A stretch of DNA of 6,965 nt from Kiritimatiellales bacterium (GTDB lineage Bacteria; Verrucomicrobiota; Kiritimatiellia; Kiritimatiellales; Pontiellaceae), in NCBI GenBank assembly GCA_015486775.1, contig WFRA01000252.1, forward strand, positions 1-6,965, given 5' to 3'. Shown here in pieces: positions 1 through 5,461 of the stretch. Position numbers and translations under genes: made by a program. The notes beneath the pieces are model-generated. The model saw only the letters and a program-made list of their open reading frames with translations, did not search any database and was not told the DNA's origin. Position 1 is the stretch's first letter. Every line of letters starts with the position of its first letter.

Positions 1-54
1 GAACTGCGCGGCGCGGTCTACACTCTCCAGCAAACCATCGAGGAATTTTGCTGA
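1..54 (+). CDS. C-terminal end of an unidentified protein (5' partial)
   Basis: An open frame runs from the first base to a TGA at 52-54 and encodes 17 residues ending in TLQQTIEEFC. It is read as coding because its stop overlaps by one base the ATG of the following receptor gene (TGATG), and because the receptor's Shine-Dalgarno sequence lies inside these last codons. This is the usual arrangement of two genes in one operon. The fragment is too short to assign a family. As the gene just upstream of an outer-membrane receptor it could encode a transport or cofactor-related protein, but nothing in the sequence shows this. Confidence 0.6.
   Translation, partial: ELRGAVYTLQQTIEEFC
40..45 (+). 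promoter_or_regulatory. Ribosome binding site that sets the receptor start
   Basis: GAGGAA at 40-45 is a good Shine-Dalgarno match, eight bases before the ATG at 54. It supports that ATG over the in-frame TTG at 48 and CTG at 51, which lie too close to it. Confidence 0.7.
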
Positions 55-1622
55 TGAAGTTCGGACGAATAGGTCTTATTGGACTAACCGTAGCGATGGG
101 TTCAACGACACTGGCTAACACGAACAGCCCCGTTTCGATGCTGGTCAATTCGCAGGGTTGGGCGCAGCACGATCTTTCGATCCGGGGAAGCAGTTACACC
201 GGCGCAGGGATTTCAATCAACGGGCTCAACCTGAAGGTGCCCTACTCCGCGCACTTCAACTCCGAACTTCCAATGCCTGGAAACTGGCTCTCCGCCCCCG
301 CCATTCGGCAAAACACATTGGCCTACACCACCGTACCGCAGGCTGACCGCCTGCAAACCGGCGCAGGGATCGGCACAAAGGAACACTACACCGCCAATCT
401 CTCGGCCTTCGACTCGGGTGTGGGCGGATTCCTCGACTGGGAAAAGGCGCGGCACATCGACTACGACGCCAACGATCTCGATCGCTACGCGGGCGGCGTG
501 CAGCTCCAGCACTTCATAAACGACTGGCAACTCGACCTGATTGGATCGGGGCAGAAAAAAACCTTCGGCGCGCAGGGATATTATGGCGCCCCCGCCAATC
601 AATATGCCGAGCAGACCATCGAGGACGCACTGGTCTTTCTCGGGGCAACGCGCGGCGACTTGGACGACGCCTATTTCCGGGCAAGCGGTGCATGGCGGCA
701 GTTTGATGATGAAATAATAGGACTGACCCCTCACGATGTACGCTCGCGCTTCGCAACGCTGGCGGTCGAGGGACGCACAATGGAGATCCAGAATATTGCG
801 CTCAATCTGCGGGGCGACATCGAGAACGAACGGGTGGATGGAACCGCCAGCGGCGACCGGACGCGCGGCTCGGTGTTTCTTCTTCCGGAGGCGCGGTTTG
901 AAAAAATAACGTTTAAGGCGGGATTGAATTCCGTTTTCCAGACCTCGGAATCCGCCGAGTTTCTTCCCATGGCAGGAATCGATTGGCTTGCGACGGACAA
1001 CTCCACGCTCTACGCCTCCTATTCCGAAACCATCCAGCAGCCCGACTTCCAGACCCTGGAAAACAATCCCCTGCTCCAACAGCAAAAGGCGCAAAACTCC
1101 GAGCTGGGGTTCCGCCAGTTTGCCTCGGCCAGCCTCGACTGGCGGGCAGCGACATTTTTCCGGAGGTTGGAAAACGCCTCGGACTGGATCGGCGGAACTG
1201 CGACCGATCTAGGAACGCTGAATGTGGCGGGGCTGGAGGCGGAAATCGGGTTTTATCCATCGGAAAGGCTGGATCTGCACGCCTTCTACCAATGGGCGCA
1301 CAAAGACAGTTCCCGCACCGATGGCCTCTACGAGCTCGACTATCCCGAGCACCTCATCAATGTTTCCGGGCATTGGAATTTTATGCCCGGCTTCCAGCTC
1401 TTCGGCGCACAAACCCTGCGCTGGCAAACTCAAAACGATGCCCGCTCCAGTAGCGACTTTGGTGCCAACGCCTCGCTCGGGATCCACTGGTTCCCGCGCT
1501 TTGCGCACCACATCCGCCTCTCGTTCCTGGTGGACAACCTGTGGGGCAGCAACTTCCAATCCATCCCCGGTCTGAAGCCACCCCCCACCACCCTCTCCAC
1601 CGGAATCACCGCATCGTGGTAG
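54..1622 (+). CDS. Short TonB-dependent-receptor-like outer-membrane protein
   Basis: This encodes 522 residues from the ATG at 54. Residues 1-21 form a signal peptide: MKFGR, a hydrophobic stretch, then a likely cut near TTLA-NT. Residues 37-75 resemble the later part of a TonB plug domain, with the DLSIRGSS core (40-47), GAGISINGL (50-58) and a HFNSELP segment (67-73). The rest looks like a beta-barrel, with alternating aromatic strands, the YASYSETIQQPDF stretch near 320-332 typical of the late receptor barrel, and a C-terminal Trp as the barrel-assembly signal. At about 500 mature residues it is shorter than the roughly 600-700 of most family members. No TonB box or N-terminal plug half (the LxxxPGV region) is visible between the signal peptide and DLSIRG. 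The expected role is uptake of a scarce solute such as a metal complex, cobalamin or glycan; the substrate cannot be told. It is coupled to the gene upstream. Confidence 0.8.
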   Translation: MKFGRIGLIGLTVAMGSTTLANTNSPVSMLVNSQGWAQHDLSIRGSSYTGAGISINGLNLKVPYSAHFNSELPMPGNWLSAPAIRQNTLAYTTVPQADRLQTGAGIGTKEHYTANLSAFDSGVGGFLDWEKARHIDYDANDLDRYAGGVQLQHFINDWQLDLIGSGQKKTFGAQGYYGAPANQYAEQTIEDALVFLGATRGDLDDAYFRASGAWRQFDDEIIGLTPHDVRSRFATLAVEGRTMEIQNIALNLRGDIENERVDGTASGDRTRGSVFLLPEARFEKITFKAGLNSVFQTSESAEFLPMAGIDWLATDNSTLYASYSETIQQPDFQTLENNPLLQQQKAQNSELGFRQFASASLDWRAATFFRRLENASDWIGGTATDLGTLNVAGLEAEIGFYPSERLDLHAFYQWAHKDSSRTDGLYELDYPEHLINVSGHWNFMPGFQLFGAQTLRWQTQNDARSSSDFGANASLGIHWFPRFAHHIRLSFLVDNLWGSNFQSIPGLKPPPTTLSTGITASW

Positions 1623-1675
1623 TACCGCCGAAAAAAATCCAAATGAATTTGAACGTTTCCCCCCGGGGTGGTCAA

Positions 1676-1716
1676 AGACGGTACAACACACCCCATAACA
1701 AACAAGGTGTCCGTCT
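1676..1716 (+). other. Composite hairpin in the receptor 3' untranslated region
   Basis: AGACGG (1676-1681) pairs perfectly with CCGTCT (1711-1716). Stacked directly inside on the 3' side, ACACC (1688-1692) pairs with GGTGT (1706-1710), leaving a six-base bulge (1682-1687) on the 5' side only and a 13-base A/C-rich loop (1693-1705). There is no U-tract, so it is not a terminator by itself. It sits 25 bases before the terminator hairpin and could be an RNA-stability element or part of a small RNA released from the 3' end. Confidence 0.35.
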
Positions 1717-1741
1717 CCCCCTTTCGGGCATCTGTTTTGAG

Positions 1742-1785
1742 CAGCGCACGGTTTTTCTTCCCCTTTTCCGTGCGCTGTTTTTTTT
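1742..1785 (+). terminator. Intrinsic terminator after the receptor operon
   Basis: A perfect ten base-pair stem (CAGCGCACGG at 1742-1751 with CCGTGCGCTG at 1768-1777) encloses a 16-base pyrimidine loop. Eight T residues follow directly (1778-1785), then more T after a single G. The stem can extend by a G-U and an A-T pair outward. It lies about 120 bases after the receptor stop and before the rdgC-like gene, so it separates the two transcription units. The complementary strand has no matching T-tract, so it works for plus-strand transcription only. Confidence 0.88.
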
Positions 1786-1800
1786 GTTTTTGCCGATGGC

Positions 1801-1830
1801 TTGCTTTGCTTCCCGCGTTTCACGCATAGT
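1801..1830 (+). promoter_or_regulatory. Possible sigma-70-type promoter for the rdgC-like gene
   Basis: TTGCTT (1801-1806) and CATAGT (1825-1830) are separated by 18 bases and match the -35 and -10 consensus at three and four of six positions. The site lies between the terminator and the gene and would give a leader of about 20 bases. The match is weak. The placement is the main argument, because a promoter is needed downstream of the strong terminator. Confidence 0.3.
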
Positions 1831-1847
1831 GCCCACCTTGTTTAAAT

Positions 1848-1851
1848 GGAG
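1848..1851 (+). promoter_or_regulatory. Ribosome binding site that sets the rdgC-like start
   Basis: GGAG at 1848-1851 is six bases before the ATG at 1858. The in-frame ATG at 1846 has no Shine-Dalgarno sequence before it and overlaps this one, so the ATG at 1858 is the better start. Confidence 0.6.
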
Positions 1852-1857
1852 TCTGAG

Positions 1858-2958
1858 ATGGGTTTTGAGAAGGGATCGTTGGGTTTCCGCATGTTTTTCG
1901 CGCAGCGGGATTTTGAGAAGGCGGATATCGAAAAGTTTGCGGCGGCGGCGTTTCCGCCACTCAACACGCTGGCGGAAGAGGAGATCCACGGCTGGGTGGC
2001 GGGACGCCACCTGCTCGACCGCAACATCGACGAGGAGACCGCCTATCTCGGCGGCTACCTGCGCCTCTCGCTGACACAGGCGAAAAAGACCGTCCCCACC
2101 TCCCTGCTCCAGGCCGAATGCGCCGTGGAAGAGATGGCCGTGATGGAGGCCGAGGAGAAGCAATACCTCAACCAGCAGGCGCGCAGCGCCATTAAAAAAG
2201 ATGTCAAAGAGCGCCTGCTGCCCGACATGCCGCCGCAGCTCAAGGGCATCGACTTTGTCTTCGACGAGCGCTCCCACATGATCTACTCCACCGCCACCTC
2301 CGAAAAGCAGCTCGACGCCTTTGTGCTTTCGCTAATGCAGACCACCGGAGTGATTGCCGAGGTGGCCGACCCCGAAAGTATCGCCGCAAAGACCGAGGGG
2401 ATCGACGTGGCCAACTGGGCGCCCGCCAGTTTTTCCGATGAGCTTGAAGACGGCATGGTCGACGGCACTGCCGGGCGCGAATTTTTGATGTGGCTCTGGT
2501 TCTGCTCCGAAAAACGCGGCGGGCTGGCCAACATTCCAGAGGTTGGAGAAATCGCCTACATGGTCGAAGGACCGCTTACTTTCGTGATGGAAGGCAAAGG
2601 CGCGCACGAAATCACCCTGCGCAAGGGCGAACCGATGCTCAGCCCCGAAACCAAGACCGCCCTGCTCAGCGGCAAAAAGCTCAAGAAGGCCAAGATCCAA
2701 TTTGTGCGCGGCGAAGAGGCCTGGGCCTTTACGTTCGATGCCGACGACTTTGTTTTCCGCAGCCTCAAGCTGCCGCAGACCGAAACCTTCGACCGCGTCG
2801 GGAAATTCCAAGAACGCATGGTGCTGCTCGAAACCTTCCGGCAGATGTTTTTCCACCTCTTCCGCGAATTCGTGAAGGAGCGCGACGCTTCCAAGGATTG
2901 GAAAGAGACCAAGGTCGCCATGCGCAAGTGGGTCGCCGACCGCCCGACCACGGCGTAG
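1858..2958 (+). CDS. rdgC: RdgC-family recombination-associated protein
   Basis: This encodes 366 residues from the ATG at 1858, chosen over the ATG at 1846 because of the GGAG site and because family members I recall begin with a short MxF-K/R-G-S strand as here (MGFEKGSLGFRMFF). RdgC forms a ring-shaped DNA-binding dimer that coats double-stranded DNA and restrains RecA-mediated strand exchange; it acts on the nucleoid. Visible support is the N-terminal strand, the HGWVAGR/HLLD segment (44-54), a charged helical region with a run of Lys, Glu and Gln (90-121), and the GREFLMWLWFCSE block (206-218) that I associate with longer RdgC-like proteins outside the gamma-proteobacteria. It is longer than the roughly 300 residues of E. 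coli RdgC. It stands alone between a terminator and a convergent operon. The family call rests on recalled motifs, not an alignment. The alternative is a conserved protein of unknown function sharing that block. Confidence 0.7.
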   Translation: MGFEKGSLGFRMFFAQRDFEKADIEKFAAAAFPPLNTLAEEEIHGWVAGRHLLDRNIDEETAYLGGYLRLSLTQAKKTVPTSLLQAECAVEEMAVMEAEEKQYLNQQARSAIKKDVKERLLPDMPPQLKGIDFVFDERSHMIYSTATSEKQLDAFVLSLMQTTGVIAEVADPESIAAKTEGIDVANWAPASFSDELEDGMVDGTAGREFLMWLWFCSEKRGGLANIPEVGEIAYMVEGPLTFVMEGKGAHEITLRKGEPMLSPETKTALLSGKKLKKAKIQFVRGEEAWAFTFDADDFVFRSLKLPQTETFDRVGKFQERMVLLETFRQMFFHLFREFVKERDASKDWKETKVAMRKWVADRPTTA

Positions 2959-2976
2959 GTTCTTTATCGTCTACGC
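2953..2976. other. Small inverted repeat between convergent stop codons
   Basis: GCGTAG (2953-2958) and CTACGC (2971-2976) are perfect complements around a 12-base loop. The left arm holds the TAG stop of the rdgC-like gene, and the right arm overlaps by one base the minus-strand stop (2978-2976). Only 17 bases separate the two genes and no clear T-tract follows in either direction. It might help end both transcripts, but six pairs is weak. Confidence 0.25.
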
Positions 2977-4598
2977 TACCGAGCCAATTCCTTCTTGAGC
3001 AGGCGGACAAATTTTTCGGTGGGGCGATGCTCGGAACCCATCATACAGGCCTGGATCCAGTTGCGCTCGAGCAGATAGCGGCTGCGGTAGCTCACGAGCA
3101 CGCCGCGAGCCTTGAGCGCATCCCCCACCGCCTCGGCCGAGTGGCTTTCCGGCAGGGCGATGGTGACGATGGAGGGCATGGCACAGGAGTCGGGCGCGAG
3201 GATCGGCGCGTCAATGGCAGCGAGCTTGCGGCGGATCGCGGTCGACCAGTCGCGCACGTTCTCGAAGCGTTTTTTCCAGTCGTGCGTATCGAGCGCGGCG
3301 AGTAGCGCGCGGACTAGGTTGGAGGAGATGGTGTACGGGATTCCGTCGCCCTCCTGGTAGATGCCGAGGTCGAGCACGCTGGGCAGGAAATCGGGCGCGG
3401 GGCGCAGGGCGTGGTTGTGAAAAACCATGGCGAGGCCGGCCATGGAGGCCAGCCCCTTACCGCTGGTTCCTGAGGCGAGGTAGATCCCGGAGAGATCGAC
3501 CGGCACGGTTCCGATGGAGCCAATACAGTCCAGGCAGAGCCTGAGGCCGCGCCGGGCACACATTTCCTTGTACATTTCCAGATCGTTGAGCACGCCGGTG
3601 GAGGTTTCGCAGTGGGTTCCCCAGACCCACCCGATTCCGGGATTCGCCTTGAGTATCCTTTCGATTTCCAAGCGTTGGAAGGCCTGCCCTTCCGGGATTT
3701 CCAAGGTATGGAAAACCAGCTGCGCACCGTTGGCGTTCTTGACCAGACGGCGGCCAAATTCGCCGCTCACCAGAATCAAGCCGGGCTTGCCGAGCAGGGA
3801 GAGCTGGCCAGCGACGGCGTCGTTGGCCATGGTGCCGGAGCCCATCATGATTTCGGCATGCCGGACATTGAGCAGTCGGCAGAGAAGCGACCGCGCCCGC
3901 TGGAAATCCTCCACGAAAGCACTTCCCCGGTGCGAGCAGGGCTTGCTGTGGTAGACCTCCCGCACCTGCCGGGAACAATCGACAGGGCCGGGCAGGAAGT
4001 TGAAGGCCATGGTGTCGTCGTTGGCCAGCTCGGGGGTCTCCTTGGCGAAGGAGCGCGAACGGGTCTTGAGTTTTGCGTAGGCTTCAAGCGTGAGGTACAT
4101 CGGCTGGTATTGCGCCTCTTCGGTGCCGACGAGCGGCCCGAAGGGAACGAAGCCAAGAAACTTGTAGAGCTTGGCCTGCCGGACGGTGCCAGAAATCACG
4201 GCGAGGTCGTGCCCGTTATCGATGGCGTGCTGAACTAGGGTGGCGATGAGCCCCTGCGAAATGCGGGTGTAGCGGTATTTTTCCTCCACGGCAAGCAGGC
4301 GGATTTCGCAGAGCGACCGATCCGGCGGCAGATAGGAGTCGAGGTTATCGAGTTTGTGGTCGAGCGAAAAGGGGCGCTTCCCACGAAAGGCGATCATCCC
4401 GGCCAGTTCCCGCTCCTCTTCATCGACGCAGACAATGTAGGTGTTTTCCGCGTGGTACTTGTCGACGAGCTTCCGGTCGTGGTTGGGATCGTGCTGGGGG
4501 ATCTCCTCGACGAAGGTCTTGTAGTTGAGCGCATGAATGGCCTCGATTTCCCACGGCTGGTCGGCCGCCTTGAACATAAACTTGTCCAGCAAACCCAT
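2976..4598 (-). CDS. GNAT acyltransferase-class V PLP aminotransferase fusion
   Basis: This encodes 540 residues. Residues 1-176 form a GNAT-like N-acyltransferase domain. YKTFVEEIPQH (26-36) and EIRLLAV (98-104), then YRYTRISQGL and a late LYKFLGFVPFG (144-154), resemble the FeeM/autoinducer-synthase-like branch more than classic acetyltransferases; the usual glycine-rich RxxGxG loop is absent (RYTRIS at 109-114). After a linker (177-196) comes a complete class V aminotransferase: LPGP (202-205), SHRG (222-225), the PLP phosphate region GSGTMAND (253-260), HCETSTGV (329-336), the Asp that contacts the PLP ring nitrogen (D357) and the Schiff-base Lys (K381, in ASGTSGKGL). It resembles the alanine/serine-glyoxylate and aminoethylphosphonate transaminase group. 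The internal Met197 has no Shine-Dalgarno sequence, so one fused protein is likely. It starts three bases after the plsY-like stop, with AGGGAGA in the plsY end as ribosome site. Substrates are unknown. Confidence 0.85.
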   Translation of the reverse strand: MGLLDKFMFKAADQPWEIEAIHALNYKTFVEEIPQHDPNHDRKLVDKYHAENTYIVCVDEEERELAGMIAFRGKRPFSLDHKLDNLDSYLPPDRSLCEIRLLAVEEKYRYTRISQGLIATLVQHAIDNGHDLAVISGTVRQAKLYKFLGFVPFGPLVGTEEAQYQPMYLTLEAYAKLKTRSRSFAKETPELANDDTMAFNFLPGPVDCSRQVREVYHSKPCSHRGSAFVEDFQRARSLLCRLLNVRHAEIMMGSGTMANDAVAGQLSLLGKPGLILVSGEFGRRLVKNANGAQLVFHTLEIPEGQAFQRLEIERILKANPGIGWVWGTHCETSTGVLNDLEMYKEMCARRGLRLCLDCIGSIGTVPVDLSGIYLASGTSGKGLASMAGLAMVFHNHALRPAPDFLPSVLDLGIYQEGDGIPYTISSNLVRALLAALDTHDWKKRFENVRDWSTAIRRKLAAIDAPILAPDSCAMPSIVTIALPESHSAEAVGDALKARGVLVSYRSRYLLERNWIQACMMGSEHRPTEKFVRLLKKELAR

Positions 4599-4601
4599 TG
4601 T

Positions 4602-5198
4602 CTATATCTCCCTTTCCCTTTGTGGCCATGCCTCGCCGAACGCCGCGCGGATGCGCCCGCGATGCGCGAAGAGAACCAACGCCGCCACCCCCGCCGATGC
4701 GGCGACCACATGGGCGGGCATTTCAAAAACATAGGCCAGCGGCGGCAGGAGCAAGAATGCCGCAAGCCCGCCCAGGATAAAGCCGCACCGGAAAACCATG
4801 AGCACCAGAGTCAGCCCCAGCAGCAAAAGGGCGATCCAGGGGTCGAAGGCCAAGTAGGCACCGATGGCGGTGGCGATGCCCCGGCCACCGCGGAACCGGA
4901 GCGGCAGCGGCCAGATATGGCCGGCCACCACCGCAACCACCACCCCGGCAACCACTGGTTCGGCCATTCCGAACCTGCGGGCAAGCAAGACGGCAAACAA
5001 CCCCTTGAGCGAATCGCCCAGCAGCGTGGCGACAAAGCCGGAGCGGCCAAGCACGCGGCCCGCATTGCGCGCGCCGACACCCCCGCTACCCTGCTCGCGC
5101 ACGTCCAGCCTAGTCTTGAAACGGACTAAATAATAGCCCGTGCAAAGCCCGCCCAGAAGGTAGGCCAGCACTATGCAAATGATCTCCCTAACCGCCAT
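4602..5198 (-). CDS. plsY: PlsY-family glycerol-3-phosphate acyltransferase-like membrane protein
   Basis: This encodes 198 residues, the usual PlsY length, with several membrane helices (about 5-24, 54-72, 80-96, 110-130, 132-158 and 163-178). PlsY transfers an acyl group from acyl-phosphate to glycerol-3-phosphate in the inner membrane. The three signature regions are present but altered: GSGGVGARN (37-45) where the family has GSGNxGATN, GGRG (104-107) with Arg for the conserved Lys of GGKG, and HRGRI (179-183) where HRxNI is usual. The D62-S-L-K65-G motif is kept. The ATG at 5198 is preferred over the GTG at 5216 because AAGGGA (5210-5205) lies six bases before it and the first helix starts at once. 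It is the first gene of a two-gene operon with the fused GNAT-aminotransferase. It is either a divergent PlsY or a relative that acylates another acceptor; the family call is firm and the substrate is not. Confidence 0.82.
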   Translation of the reverse strand: MAVREIICIVLAYLLGGLCTGYYLVRFKTRLDVREQGSGGVGARNAGRVLGRSGFVATLLGDSLKGLFAVLLARRFGMAEPVVAGVVVAVVAGHIWPLPLRFRGGRGIATAIGAYLAFDPWIALLLLGLTLVLMVFRCGFILGGLAAFLLLPPLAYVFEMPAHVVAASAGVAALVLFAHRGRIRAAFGEAWPQREREI

Positions 5199-5461
5199 GC
5201 ATCTTCCCTTCGGCACTCGAATAACCGCCCCAGACTAGCAGAATGGAGATCCAACTCAACACCCCATTTGACAGAGATCCGCAATCTCGCTCCAACGTCT
5301 CCCTTTTCCCTAATTCCGAGGATCGCGCCCTTCAGCCAAGCAATCAACCTAGCAAACGCAGTTGAACTACAGATAAACGCAGGTACGAGGAACTTTCCTC
5401 GACTGGTTTCTCATCCTATCTACGACAACCAACCCGCGCAGCATCGCAACCGCGGATTACC
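5199..5461. other. Intergenic region between two minus-strand genes
   Basis: These 263 bases separate the LamG-type gene from the plsY-like gene on the same strand. They have a plainer base composition than the flanking genes and no credible coding frame; the one open frame inside lacks family resemblance and a ribosome site. The region should hold the plsY promoter, but I could not find a convincing -35/-10 pair. Two hairpins occur: CGAGGAA/TTCCTCG at 5386-5401 with a two-base gap, and CCGCG/CGCGG at 5434-5455. Either could trim or end the LamG transcript, but neither has a T-tract. Confidence 0.5.
5205..5210 (-). promoter_or_regulatory. Ribosome binding site for the plsY-like gene
   Basis: Read on the minus strand this is AAGGGA, six bases before the ATG at 5198. 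It decides between that ATG and the in-frame GTG at 5216. Confidence 0.6.

Noticed and set aside
213..1094. Long minus-strand open frame of 293 codons opposite the receptor gene
   Set aside because: It is a shadow of the GC-rich receptor gene: no family motifs, no ribosome site, and the plus-strand frame has a signal peptide and barrel features.
2490..3305. Plus-strand open frame of 271 codons spanning the end of rdgC and the start of the next gene region
   Set aside because: It runs across two well-supported genes on opposite strands, is rich in Arg, Gln and Gly without a fold pattern, and matches nothing I recognise.
4008..4010. Internal ATG at the start of the aminotransferase domain as a separate gene start
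   Set aside because: No Shine-Dalgarno sequence precedes it and the reading frame is continuous with the GNAT domain, so a fusion is the simpler reading.
3612..4238. Plus-strand open frame of 208 codons opposite the GNAT-aminotransferase
   Set aside because: The minus strand carries intact catalytic motifs through this stretch; the plus frame has shadow-like composition.
4356..5129. Plus-strand open frame of 257 codons opposite the PlsY-like and GNAT genes
   Set aside because: Its second half is low-complexity Gln/Pro/Arg/His, typical of antisense to a membrane-protein gene, and it crosses the boundary of two real genes.
5220..5265. Possible minus-strand promoter for the plsY-like gene (TTGAGT then TAGTCT)
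   Set aside because: The -10 matches the consensus at only three positions and the spacer is 16 bases; too weak to list as a feature.
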